From an uncultured Bryobacterales bacterium (lineage in GTDB: Bacteria > Acidobacteriota > Terriglobia > Bryobacterales > UBA6623): DNA of 64,000 nt. Positions 1 through 8,718 of the stretch are shown here, piece by piece. Each line of letters begins with the position of its first letter. Positions within the stretch are counted from its first letter, which is position 1. The stretch covers positions 372,001 through 436,000 of the forward strand of contig CATOTH010000006.1 in assembly GCA_951813065.1 (NCBI GenBank), in the 5' to 3' direction. A model generated the notes under the pieces. The model had not been told where the DNA came from, did no database searches, and saw only the letters and a program-made list of their open reading frames with translations. Made by a program: the position numbers and the translations under genes.

Positions 1-402
1 TCCGTACAAGGGGAACTCAAGCACTCCATGGGCGACCAAGCGAGACGTTTCGAGTTCTCGAACGGCGTTCGGGGATGGATCGTTTCGAGTGAGCACGGAG
101 TGTTGGCGAGCTGGAGCGTCAAGGGCTTCGATGTGGACACCGGTGTCCGGAATCTTGACCTGGGTGCAGGCGGGCATCTCGATTTTGCGGTTGATGCCCT
201 GGGTGACTACGAATCGGACTCGTTTCAGTGGTCTCCTGAGATCGTTGAGACTCTGACTCCTCAGCAGCAGAGCGCCGGAATGGAGCCGCGGCGATGGAGC
301 GCCGAGGACGATTTCCCGGACCCGAGTATCGTACCGCTCGGGCCCCTTGAGCGATACGCGCAGGTGTTGCTGATGACGAATGAATTCGCCTTTCGCGATT
401 AG
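1..402 (+). CDS. C-terminal part of a DUF1553 (PSD1) family exported protein, cut by window start
   Basis: The reading frame is open from base 1 to a TAG stop at 400-402, so only about the last 133 residues are visible. They show a beta-rich stretch with Asp and Trp positions spaced as in the late part of DUF1549/DUF1553 proteins (GVRGW near residue 24, DSFQWSPEI near residue 77). The tail LERYAQVLLMTNEFAF is the typical DUF1553 C-terminus. Family members are large secreted proteins of unknown reaction in Planctomycetes and Bryobacterales, often with a cytochrome-like N-terminus; that part lies outside the window. It sits 92 bases upstream of the DUF1592 gene on the same strand. The internal ATG at 28 is not a real start. 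Confidence 0.75.
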   Translation, partial: SVQGELKHSMGDQARRFEFSNGVRGWIVSSEHGVLASWSVKGFDVDTGVRNLDLGAGGHLDFAVDALGDYESDSFQWSPEIVETLTPQQQSAGMEPRRWSAEDDFPDPSIVPLGPLERYAQVLLMTNEFAFRD

Positions 403-494
403 AGCGAACGCAGCCCTTTTCTTGGTGGTGCCGCGAATCTTGCTAGGAATCCGTCAATCGTGTCTTTATACTCAAGGTGGGCTTGGGCTAGATA

Positions 495-2876
495 GTGCGG
501 AATTGGGTAAGCCGGAAGACTGGCGTCATCGTCCCGGTGGTGACGGCGTCTGTTCTATCCGCTCCGGGCTGGGCACAGCAACGGCCGATACCGTCGCCGG
601 ATTCTGTCGTCGAGTATCGTGCGGTCTTGAGCCAGTATTGCCTCGCATGTCACGGAGCGGCTACCAGGACGGCGGGTCTAGACCTGGAGACACTGCTTGG
701 AACCGACCCGTCGGACCACGCAGAGACATGGGAAGCGGTCGTCAGCAAGCTTCGGGGTCGGCAAATGCCGCCGGTTGGACTGCCGAGGCCGGATGAGGCA
801 ACCTACGACGCGACGGTTACCACGCTGGCGGATTCCCTGGACCGGTATGCAGAATCGAATCCCAATCCCGGGCGAACCGCAACTTTTCGAAGGCTGAATC
901 GAAGCGAGTACGGCAATTCGATCCGCGATCTCCTTGCACTGGATGTCGACGTGAGTTCGCTGTTGCCAGGTGATGAGGCAAGCCACGGATTCGACAACAT
1001 CACAGTCGGTGACCTGCCTCCGATGCTCTTGGAGCGGTATGTATCGGCCGCGGAAAAGATCAGCCGGCTTGCTGTGGGCCGCACAGGTCGGTTGCCGGAA
1101 GCCAAAGAGGTTCGCGTCCCCCCGGATCTGACGCAGGAAGGCCACATTGCTGGGCTTCCGATCGGTACGCGAGGCGGGGCACTTGTGCCGTACACCTTCC
1201 CGGTGGACGGAGAGTACGACATCACAGTGCGATTGGCCCGGGACCGGAACGAAGACGTGGAGGGGTTGAACCGAGCCCACCAGCTGGAACTCCTTGTGGA
1301 CCGGGAGAGAGTGGCGCTCTTCGATGTGAAACCGCCGCCAAGAGGGCTCGATCACCGCAATGTCGACAGCCACCTCACGTCGCGCGTGAAGGTTACTGCA
1401 GGGCCGCGCCGGGTTGGGGCCACGTTCTTGAAAGACGCGACGACGCTGCTCGAGACTCAGCGGCAGCCATATCAGGCGCGCTTCAATTTCTATCGGCATC
1501 CTCGCACCCAGCCAGCCATCTTTTCGGTCACGATCATGGGCCCCTACGATTCGGCTGGAACTGGCAGCACTCCGAGTCGCGAGCGTATCTTCGTTTGCGA
1601 GCCAGCTAGCGTTGTCGCGGAGGAGGAGTGTGCTCGACAGATAGTTCGGACACTGGCGAGAAGGGCTTTCCGGAGACCGGTGGACGACGCCAGCATCGAC
1701 GGTCCGCTGCGTTTCTACCGCACGGCACGGGCCGAGGGCGGGGAAGAGCGAGGATTCGACGAAGGCATCGAGCGAGCGCTCGCGGCGATTCTGGTGAGCC
1801 CTCAGTTCTTGTTCAGGATAGAGCGGGACCCGCCCGCCCCGGAAGCCAACACGGCTTATCGGATCAGTGATCTTGAACTCGCTTCGAGGCTCTCCTTCTT
1901 CCTGTGGAGCAGCATTCCGGACGACATCTTACTGGAGGCCGCTGTTCGTGGGGATCTGAGCAGTTCCGACGGTTTGGATCGCCAAGTTCGGAGGATGCTG
2001 GCTGATCCCAAGTCCCAGTCCCTTGTGAACAACTTTGCCGCCCAGTGGCTGCACTTGCGGAACCTAGAGGGAATCCGGCCCAACATGCGGCTCTTTCCGG
2101 ACTTCGACGAGAACCTGCGGCGTGCCTTTCGCACCGAAACGGAATTGTTGCTGCAGACTGTGATTCGCGAGGACCGCAGCATTCTCGACCTGCTGAGGCC
2201 GGATTTCACTTTTGTGAACGAACGCCTTGCAAAGCACTACGGGATTCCGAATGTCTATGGCAGCTGGTTTCGGAGAATCCCGCTTGACGGAGACAGCAGT
2301 CGAGGCGGGCTCCTTCGGCACGGCAGTGTATTGACCGTTACGTCGTATGCCACCAGGACTTCGCCCGTTATTCGAGGCAAGTGGATTCTGGAGAACATTC
2401 TCGGAATGCCGCCGCCGCCGCCGCCAGCGGATGTTCCCGAGCTTAGCGAGAAGACGATTTCAGGGGACATTTCGGTGCGCGAAAGACTGGCGGAACATCG
2501 CGCGGACCCTGCTTGCTCCGGATGCCACAACCCGATGGACCCCCTCGGGTTCGCGTTGGAAAATTATGATGCCGTGGGTCGCTGGCGGACTGTTGATCTT
2601 GGCCTGCCAGTCGACCCGTCCGGGGAACTGGTGGATGGTACTCGTGTGTCCGGGGTGGCGGATCTCGAAGCGGCCTTGCTTCAGAGGCCGGAAATGTTTG
2701 CGTCCACACTGACCGAAAGGCTACTCACGTTTGCGCTCGGCAGAGGCGTTGAGTACTACGACGAACCGGCAATCCGAAGAATCGTTCGCAACGCAAGAAG
2801 CAGCAACTTCCGGTTTTCTTCGCTTATCCTAGGGATATCTGCTAGTACCCCGTTCCAGATGAGGAATTCGAAATGA
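495..2876 (+). CDS. DUF1592-family exported c-type cytochrome-like protein (DUF1587/1595/1592/1588/1585)
   Basis: A 793-residue protein with a Sec signal peptide (cleavage near APGWAQQ, residues 23-29). A first haem c motif CLACH lies at residues 49-53, followed by a DUF1587-like segment (LNRSEYGNSIRDLL), a beta-sandwich insert around residues 225-310, and the DUF1595, DUF1592, DUF1588 and DUF1585 modules. A second CxxCH (CSGCH) sits in DUF1588, followed by NPMDPLGFALENYD. Length and module order are normal for the family. The reaction is unknown; periplasmic electron transfer is inferred from the two haem sites. The GTG start at 495 follows a weak AAGGTGGG. Its stop overlaps the next start by four bases (ATGA), so the DUF1592-DUF1552 pair is translationally coupled, as is common in Planctomycetes. 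Confidence 0.9.
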   Translation: MRNWVSRKTGVIVPVVTASVLSAPGWAQQRPIPSPDSVVEYRAVLSQYCLACHGAATRTAGLDLETLLGTDPSDHAETWEAVVSKLRGRQMPPVGLPRPDEATYDATVTTLADSLDRYAESNPNPGRTATFRRLNRSEYGNSIRDLLALDVDVSSLLPGDEASHGFDNITVGDLPPMLLERYVSAAEKISRLAVGRTGRLPEAKEVRVPPDLTQEGHIAGLPIGTRGGALVPYTFPVDGEYDITVRLARDRNEDVEGLNRAHQLELLVDRERVALFDVKPPPRGLDHRNVDSHLTSRVKVTAGPRRVGATFLKDATTLLETQRQPYQARFNFYRHPRTQPAIFSVTIMGPYDSAGTGSTPSRERIFVCEPASVVAEEECARQIVRTLARRAFRRPVDDASIDGPLRFYRTARAEGGEERGFDEGIERALAAILVSPQFLFRIERDPPAPEANTAYRISDLELASRLSFFLWSSIPDDILLEAAVRGDLSSSDGLDRQVRRMLADPKSQSLVNNFAAQWLHLRNLEGIRPNMRLFPDFDENLRRAFRTETELLLQTVIREDRSILDLLRPDFTFVNERLAKHYGIPNVYGSWFRRIPLDGDSSRGGLLRHGSVLTVTSYATRTSPVIRGKWILENILGMPPPPPPADVPELSEKTISGDISVRERLAEHRADPACSGCHNPMDPLGFALENYDAVGRWRTVDLGLPVDPSGELVDGTRVSGVADLEAALLQRPEMFASTLTERLLTFALGRGVEYYDEPAIRRIVRNARSSNFRFSSLILGISASTPFQMRNSK

Positions 2877-4216
2877 TCATCACCAAGAAGGCGTTGCCAC
2901 GGCGCAAGTTTCTCAGGGGAACTGGGGCCACCCTCTCCCTGCCTCTCCTGGATGCCATGGTGCCGCCGTTGACGGCGCTAGCCAAGACTCCCGCCCAGCC
3001 CGTCCGACGGCTTGGCTTCGTGTACATGCCGATGGGATGTGACATCACGCGATGGACCCCACCTGGCGGAAAGAAGTTGAAGGAACTCTCACCCAGCCTC
3101 TCCTCGCTCGCCCCCGTGATCGACGATGTCACGGTAGTCACGAACCTGGAGCTCAAGAACTCCTACCCTGGAACGCATGCCACATCCAATGCCGGATTCC
3201 TGAGCGCGGCCAAGGCGAAGTGGACCGAGAGCACGGACTACCATCTGGGCACGACGGTCGATCAAATCGCCGCAAAGCGCATTGGCCAGGAAACGAGGCT
3301 CCCGTCTCTCGAGATGGCCATGGACCTGATGTCGATGGTGGGGCAGTGCGACAACGGGTTCGCGTGCGTGTACCAGAACAATCTCTCGTGGTCGTCGCCC
3401 ACCACGCCGCTGCCGTCGGAAGCCCATCCCAGGGTTGTCTTCGAGCGCCTTTTCGGCGAAGGCGGGTCCGCGGATGATCGCAGGAGGGCCCTGAGCCGCA
3501 AGGCGAGTCTCCTCGACTGGGTTGTCGAGGACGCGACGCGCTTGCAAGGGGGTCTGAGCGCCGAGGACCGGACCAAGGTCAGCCAGTACTTGGACTCCAT
3601 TCGCGAAGTGGAGCGCCGGATCCAAAAAGCGGAGGCCGAGACCACCGAACGGGAATTGCCGGACCTCGAGCGCCCTGTGGGCGTGCCGGTTGCGTACGCT
3701 GACCATGCGAAGTTGATGTTCGACCTCCAAGTGCTGGCCCTACAGGCGGACATCACGAGGGTCGTCACCTTCCAGCTCGCAAGAGAAACGAGCACTCGCA
3801 CGTACCCGGAAGTTGGCGTACCGGAGCCGCACCATCCGTTGACCCATCACGGTAACAATCCCGAGAAGATCGCCAAGGTCGCTAAGATCAACGCTTTCCA
3901 CGTGTCCCTGTTCGCAGGGTTCCTTGAGAAGCTCAAGGCCACTCGGGACGGCGACGGTTCGCTCCTCGACCATTCGCTCTATCTGTACGGCAGTGGCATG
4001 GGAAACCCGAATGTTCACGATCACACCAACCTCCCGATCCTCGTTGCCGGGGGTGCAGCCGGCGGCATCCGAGGAGGTCGCCACATCAGGTACGCGGAGC
4101 CGACGCCGCTGGCAAACCTCCATCTAACCCTGCTGGACAAGGCTGGCATACACCTGGACGGCTTTGCCGACAGCAGTGGCAAGGTGGATGAACTCGTGGA
4201 GCCGCTGAGCATCTGA
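2873..4216 (+). CDS. DUF1552 family Tat-exported protein
   Basis: This 447-residue protein begins with a twin-arginine signal (PRRKFLRGTG near residue 9, then a hydrophobic stretch ending at AKTPAQP). The body matches DUF1552: RRLGFVYMPMG after the signal, then a C-terminal HHPLTHHG and LYLYGSGMGNPNVHDHTNLPI with the His/Asp/Asn-rich pattern shared with the alkaline-phosphatase-like DUF1501 fold. The start has a good GAGGA seven bases upstream and overlaps the DUF1592 stop. DUF1592 and DUF1552 proteins are habitual neighbours; export of a pre-folded DUF1552 partner by Tat beside a Sec-exported cytochrome suggests a periplasmic pair. Substrate and reaction are not known. Confidence 0.9.
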   Translation: MIITKKALPRRKFLRGTGATLSLPLLDAMVPPLTALAKTPAQPVRRLGFVYMPMGCDITRWTPPGGKKLKELSPSLSSLAPVIDDVTVVTNLELKNSYPGTHATSNAGFLSAAKAKWTESTDYHLGTTVDQIAAKRIGQETRLPSLEMAMDLMSMVGQCDNGFACVYQNNLSWSSPTTPLPSEAHPRVVFERLFGEGGSADDRRRALSRKASLLDWVVEDATRLQGGLSAEDRTKVSQYLDSIREVERRIQKAEAETTERELPDLERPVGVPVAYADHAKLMFDLQVLALQADITRVVTFQLARETSTRTYPEVGVPEPHHPLTHHGNNPEKIAKVAKINAFHVSLFAGFLEKLKATRDGDGSLLDHSLYLYGSGMGNPNVHDHTNLPILVAGGAAGGIRGGRHIRYAEPTPLANLHLTLLDKAGIHLDGFADSSGKVDELVEPLSI

Positions 4217-4236
4217 TCGCCGATAGGAGCATGCAA

Positions 4237-5748
4237 ATGGGTAACGGTGAGTCTGGAAAGCGGATCGGCAGGTGTCTTTTCATAGCCGTGTTGTGCGCCG
4301 GGACGCTGTCTGGCGCGAATTCTGTCGCGCCACTCGCGGACGCGGCGGAAGTTGGTCGGCCCGAACATGTCCAAGGTCTGCTGGACGATGGACTGGACCC
4401 CAACGGCTCGCAGCCGGACGGGATGACGGCCCTGCACTGGGCGGCATATCGGGAGGATTTCGGAATTGCCGAACTGCTGATCAAGTCCGGCGCTGATCCG
4501 GATGCCCAGAATCGCTACGGCGTCACGCCGTTGTACTTGGCCTGCGTCAATGGTAACGGCGCGATGGTGGAGCTTCTCGTGACCGCGGGGGCGGATCCCA
4601 ATGGCGTTCAGAGAGGCGGGGAAACTGCGCTCATGACGGCGGCTCGCACCGGCAAGGTCGATGCCGTGAGGGTATTGCTGGACCACGGTGCCGAAGTTGG
4701 CACCAGGGATGGCATCGCCGGACAGACCGCTCTCATGTGGGCGGCGGCAGAGGGCCACGCCGGTGTCATTCGTTTGCTCCTCGAATCTGGTGCGAACGTC
4801 GATGCCCGTCTGGCGTCAGGGTTCACGCCCCTGCTGTTCGCGGTCCGCGAGGGCCGCATCGAGGCGATGGAGGTGCTGCTGGAAGCCGGTGCCGGCGCAA
4901 ACGACTGGATTCGTCCTCCGGCCAACACGCTCAGCCAGGCGCGCGGATACCGAGGGGCGCCGCCCTACGGTGCGAGCGCGTTGTTGATTGCCGTCGAGAA
5001 CGCGCATTTCGAACTCGCCACACGTCTACTCGATGCCGGCGCGGACGCGAACGCGGCAAAGACCGGATATACGACCCTGCATGCAATGGCTCGTGTCCGG
5101 AATCCGGGGGTTGGTGACAATGACCCGCCGCCGGATGGCTCCGGATCCATGACGAGCATCGAGTTCGTCCACGAGATCGCCAGGCGCGGCGCTGACGTGA
5201 ATGCACGCATGACGAAGAATGTCAATCTCACCAATACCCGTATCAGCAAGATGGGTGCGACGCCGTTTTTCCTGGCTGCCCATACTGCGGATGTTGAGCT
5301 GATGCGGGCTCTGGCAGAACTTGGCGCGGACACCCTACTCGGGAACGATGATGACACTACGCCCTTAATGGCGGCAGCGGGAGTTGGTACGCGGTCGCCT
5401 GGGGAAGACGCCGGCACGGAAGGTGAGGTGTTGGAGGCGATCGATCTCGCGATGGAACTGGGTGCCGACATAAATGCCGTTGACGACAAGGGCGAAACGG
5501 CGATGCACGGGGCGGCGTACAAGAACCTCCCTAGAGCGGTCGAGCACCTGGCCGCACTCGGTGCCGATATCGGGATTTGGAACCGGCCCAACCGCTTTGG
5601 GTGGACGCCGCTGGCGATTGCGACCGGATATCGATTTGGCAACTTCAAGCCTTCCGAGGTCACAGTGGCGGCCTTGCGCCGGGTGATGCTTTCCGCGGGT
5701 GTGCTGCCCCCAGAGACAGTGCAAGCTGAGACCCAGCAGATCTACTAG
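4237..5748 (+). CDS. exported ankyrin-repeat protein
   Basis: About 503 residues. A short basic start and a hydrophobic core (CLFIAVLCAGTLSGANS) form a Sec signal peptide, so this ankyrin protein is periplasmic or secreted. Roughly ten ankyrin units follow, with classic TALHWAA, TPLYLAC, TALMTAA, TALMWAA, TPLLFAV and TPFFLAA helices and GADP/GANVD turns. An ATG at 4231 is in frame, but the AGGAG at 4225-4229 is only one base from it and seven bases from the ATG at 4237, so 4237 is preferred. It lies between the DUF1552 and DUF1501 genes with gaps of 14-20 and at most 36 bases, so it is probably cotranscribed. A scaffold role for the exported enzymes is inference. Confidence 0.9.
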   Translation: MGNGESGKRIGRCLFIAVLCAGTLSGANSVAPLADAAEVGRPEHVQGLLDDGLDPNGSQPDGMTALHWAAYREDFGIAELLIKSGADPDAQNRYGVTPLYLACVNGNGAMVELLVTAGADPNGVQRGGETALMTAARTGKVDAVRVLLDHGAEVGTRDGIAGQTALMWAAAEGHAGVIRLLLESGANVDARLASGFTPLLFAVREGRIEAMEVLLEAGAGANDWIRPPANTLSQARGYRGAPPYGASALLIAVENAHFELATRLLDAGADANAAKTGYTTLHAMARVRNPGVGDNDPPPDGSGSMTSIEFVHEIARRGADVNARMTKNVNLTNTRISKMGATPFFLAAHTADVELMRALAELGADTLLGNDDDTTPLMAAAGVGTRSPGEDAGTEGEVLEAIDLAMELGADINAVDDKGETAMHGAAYKNLPRAVEHLAALGADIGIWNRPNRFGWTPLAIATGYRFGNFKPSEVTVAALRRVMLSAGVLPPETVQAETQQIY

Positions 5749-5784
5749 CGAATGACCAGCCAGAGAGAGCTGGGACTTACGACG

Positions 5785-7203
5785 ATGGACAAGATTCCGA
5801 CGAGACGGGACATTCTGCGCGACTCCACGATGGGCTTCGGGCTGTATGCGCTCGGGACGATTCTATCTTCGGAGAATCTGCAGGGTGCAGTTGGCTACGA
5901 CCCAGCGAAGCCCTTGGAGCCCAAGCCGTCTCCACTGCCAGCCAGAGCTAAACGCGTCATTCATATCTTCATGAACGGCGGCCCATCGCAGGTCGACACG
6001 TTTGACCCGAAGCCAGCGCTCGGAAAGTACGCCGGGCAGGCGCTTCCAATTCACCTCCGAACGGAGCGTCGCACGGGTGCTGCCTTTCCATCGCCATTCG
6101 AGTTCCGCAATCACGGTAATAGCGGTATCGAAGTCAGCGAGATCTTTCCGAAAGTGGCCGAGCATGTCGACGACCTTTGTGTCATCCGCTCGATGCACAC
6201 TGACATACCGAATCACGGCCCGTCGCTGATGATGATGAACACGGGCACCACGCAGCAGTCTCGGCCAAGCTTTGGTTCGTGGCTGACTTACGGTCTTGGA
6301 AGCGAAAATCGCAACCTTCCAGGATTCATCGTGCTGTGTCCAGGGGGTTATCCGATCTGGGGGGCCAAGAATTGGCGTTCGGCCTTCCTGCCTGGGGCGT
6401 TTCAAGGCACCCACGTGGACACACGCCACAGAACTCCGGACAAGCTGATTGCGGACGTGAGCAACAGGTTCACCACGAGCAGCGCGCAGCGCGGCCAACT
6501 GGACCTGTTGGGCAAGCTGAATGCCGCGCATGCTTCTAGGCGGGCCGGCGACGCATTGCTTGATGCCCGAACCCAGTCATTCGAGCTCGCGTTCCGCATG
6601 CAGATGGAGGCGTCCGACGTCTTTGACATCGGCAAGGAGTCACAAGCCGTCCGGGATCTTTACGGGGACACCCTGCACGGCCGCCAAATGCTAATCGCGC
6701 GTAGACTGCTCGAGAAAGGCGTCCGGTTCGTCCAGGTTTGGCACGGCGCAGGGCAACCGTGGGACTCTCACAACGAAATTGAAGCGAACCACCGCAAGCT
6801 GGCGGGGCAGTGCGACCAGCCGATTGCGGCGCTGCTGACCGACCTGAAGCAACGCGGCATGTTGGACGACACGCTAGTGATCTGGGGCGGCGAGTTCGGA
6901 CGGACCCCTGTGGTCGAACTCACCTCGTTCGGGGCCAACTCGGGTAAGAATGGCCGCGATCACAATTCGTACGGCTTTTCGATGTGGCTGGCAGGAGGCG
7001 GGGTGAAGCGCGGGTACGTCCATGGCGCGACCGATGAATTCGGCTTCCGCGCCCAAGAGAACAAGGTGCACGTGCACGACCTTCATGCCACCCTCCTGCA
7101 CCTGCTGGGCTTCGATCACGAGCGATTCACGTTTCGGTACGCTGGCCGTGATTTTCGATTGACCGATGTCCACGGGCAAGTGGTCAGTGATCTTGTTGCG
7201 TGA
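5785..7203 (+). CDS. DUF1501 family Tat-exported protein (alkaline-phosphatase-like fold)
   Basis: About 472 residues. The N-terminus carries a Tat-like signal (PTRRDILRDSTMGFG) and then PARAKRVIHIFMNGGPSQVDTFDPK, the hallmark start of DUF1501. Further family signatures are RSMHTDIPNHGPS, GFIVLCPGG, LVIWGGEFGRTP and NGRDHNSYGFSMWLAGGG. The fold is that of sulfatases and phosphatases, but no activity is established for the family. An in-frame ATG at 5752, three bases after the ankyrin stop, would add 11 residues; 5785 is chosen because it puts the twin arginine close to the start. In Planctomycetes DUF1501 is usually next to DUF1549/DUF1553; here three genes separate it from the DUF1553 gene. 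Confidence 0.9.
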   Translation: MDKIPTRRDILRDSTMGFGLYALGTILSSENLQGAVGYDPAKPLEPKPSPLPARAKRVIHIFMNGGPSQVDTFDPKPALGKYAGQALPIHLRTERRTGAAFPSPFEFRNHGNSGIEVSEIFPKVAEHVDDLCVIRSMHTDIPNHGPSLMMMNTGTTQQSRPSFGSWLTYGLGSENRNLPGFIVLCPGGYPIWGAKNWRSAFLPGAFQGTHVDTRHRTPDKLIADVSNRFTTSSAQRGQLDLLGKLNAAHASRRAGDALLDARTQSFELAFRMQMEASDVFDIGKESQAVRDLYGDTLHGRQMLIARRLLEKGVRFVQVWHGAGQPWDSHNEIEANHRKLAGQCDQPIAALLTDLKQRGMLDDTLVIWGGEFGRTPVVELTSFGANSGKNGRDHNSYGFSMWLAGGGVKRGYVHGATDEFGFRAQENKVHVHDLHATLLHLLGFDHERFTFRYAGRDFRLTDVHGQVVSDLVA

Positions 7204-7326
7204 ATTCGCAGCGTCCCTCCCCATCAACAGCCAAGACACTTCAGCGGTGTGCCGACGGCATGGCTTGAATGCATCCTCGAATGACCCGTCGCAATCGAGA
7301 GCTCGTGGCGTGAGAGGCGTGCCGCG

Positions 7327-8660
7327 GCGGACTCAGCAATCCCAGCCATCGCGCAGCCCACCCCTCCAATTCGCGGCCAAAGAAGCGATCGAATAGACTG
7401 AATCTTGGCATCCGATTCCAGTTGCCGGCTTTGGACGGTCGGGGAATGGTTGCGTGGCCATACTCTGGCGTTCGCGGTGGTATGTATGGCGATCGGGGCA
7501 ATTCCGCTTTGGGGGCAATCGAAGGACGGCCAGTCGACGCCCCCCTCAAACAGCGCAACTGATATCTACCTGCAAGAGATCCGGATGCACGAAAAGCGCG
7601 ACCAGCGGCTCCCCAACTTGCCGAACGAGCGAAATGTCCCGCATTTTGTACATGGCCGGGTCACCACGGATCACGGCGAATTGCCGTCGGAATGGGTCGA
7701 TGTCACGCTGCGGTGTGGAGGAGACTTTCTTCGTGGCACCTTTGCTGATCGCAACGGACATTTCACCTTTGACGCCCGCTCGGACCCGGAGTATCGCAAG
7801 CGGGAAGCGAGAGACAGGACGGCTGGAGGCTACGGGCACTCCACTGGGCGGCCCCTTTATGGAACTGGGAGCATCAGCTGTTCGCTGCGAGTTGACTCTC
7901 CTGGATACAGATCCGCTCAATTGGAGTTGCCCGACATTCGCAGGATGGGAAAGATCGAACTGGGAATCCTTGAGTTGCAGCAACTGGAAGGCGTAACCGG
8001 GAATGTCGTCACCCAGTTCTCGCAAGAGGCGCCGCCCGCCGCAGTCAATGCCTTCAGGAAGGGTCTCCGGGCGCTGAAGAGAAACCACCCCCTGTATCAG
8101 CAGGCCTCGTTTCACTTTGAGCAGGCGCTGCAGACGTATCCCAAATCCTCCGCGGCCTGGACAGCATTGGGTGAGGCACGCTTAGGCCTAGGGAATTCTG
8201 AGGGAGCCCGCTCGTCATTCCTCCGGGCAATCGATGTTGATCCGAAGTTCTTGCCCGCCTACGAACAGTTGATGGAGCTAACTGTGGTTCGCATGGAATG
8301 GCCGGAACTGGAATCCCTGTCAAGGCGCTACATAGCCTTGTCTCCAAATTCGGTCAAGGGCCTGTATCTGAGTGGCGTGGCGGCGGTCAACACCCTTGAC
8401 TACGCACACGCGGAGGAGATGGCCCAACGAATCCGTGCGCAAGATGATGAAGGCGCCGCGGTAAAGGGCCAATTCCTCATGGCGATGGTTCACGAAGGCA
8501 GATCCGAGTTTTCAATAGCTGCCGAACTGTACCAGGAGATTGTTGGTCAGGTAGACCTCCGAATCAGTGACTGGATCAAGAGCAAGCTCCGGGAATGGAG
8601 TACCGGCAAGGTCTTGGAGCCACGCCCTACCTCGGTTCAGTCACCGACCGTCACACCCTG
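7327..8660 (+). repeat. tandem duplication unit 1 (TPR gene plus upstream region)
   Basis: Starting at the shared GCGGACTCAGCAATCCC, this unit contains about 78 bases of conserved upstream DNA and the whole first TPR gene. The same sequence recurs 1392 bases downstream. DNA before the unit does not match DNA before unit 2, which places the left duplication edge near 7327. Confidence 0.85.
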
Positions 8661-8661
8661 A
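7405..8661 (+). CDS. secreted carboxypeptidase-regulatory-like/TPR protein, copy 1
   Basis: 418 residues if the TTG at 7405 is used; no better in-frame start is visible and both tandem copies share this one. A hydrophobic segment (TLAFAVVCMAIGAIPLWGQ) near residue 20 looks like a signal peptide, so the protein is probably exported. Residues about 70-190 form a beta-rich domain (FVHGRVTTDHGELPSEW, FADRNGHFTFDARS) of the carboxypeptidase-regulatory-like kind; the rest are TPR helices (AAWTALGEARLGL, SRRYIALSPNSVKGLYLSG). This layout is frequent in Bryobacterales. Function is not known. Copy 2 follows head to tail; copy 1 lacks an insert of about 15 residues before the YLQEIRMHEKR motif. Confidence 0.8.
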   Translation: MASDSSCRLWTVGEWLRGHTLAFAVVCMAIGAIPLWGQSKDGQSTPPSNSATDIYLQEIRMHEKRDQRLPNLPNERNVPHFVHGRVTTDHGELPSEWVDVTLRCGGDFLRGTFADRNGHFTFDARSDPEYRKREARDRTAGGYGHSTGRPLYGTGSISCSLRVDSPGYRSAQLELPDIRRMGKIELGILELQQLEGVTGNVVTQFSQEAPPAAVNAFRKGLRALKRNHPLYQQASFHFEQALQTYPKSSAAWTALGEARLGLGNSEGARSSFLRAIDVDPKFLPAYEQLMELTVVRMEWPELESLSRRYIALSPNSVKGLYLSGVAAVNTLDYAHAEEMAQRIRAQDDEGAAVKGQFLMAMVHEGRSEFSIAAELYQEIVGQVDLRISDWIKSKLREWSTGKVLEPRPTSVQSPTVTP

Positions 8662-8718
8662 TCGCCGCCTCTGATCGCTGCAGCCGTGAGTTCGTGGAGT
8701 AGGAGGCACGCTGCAGCT

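Noticed and set aside
678-1499. 273-codon minus-strand frame within the DUF1592 gene
   Set aside because: Shadow of the cytochrome-like gene without independent support.
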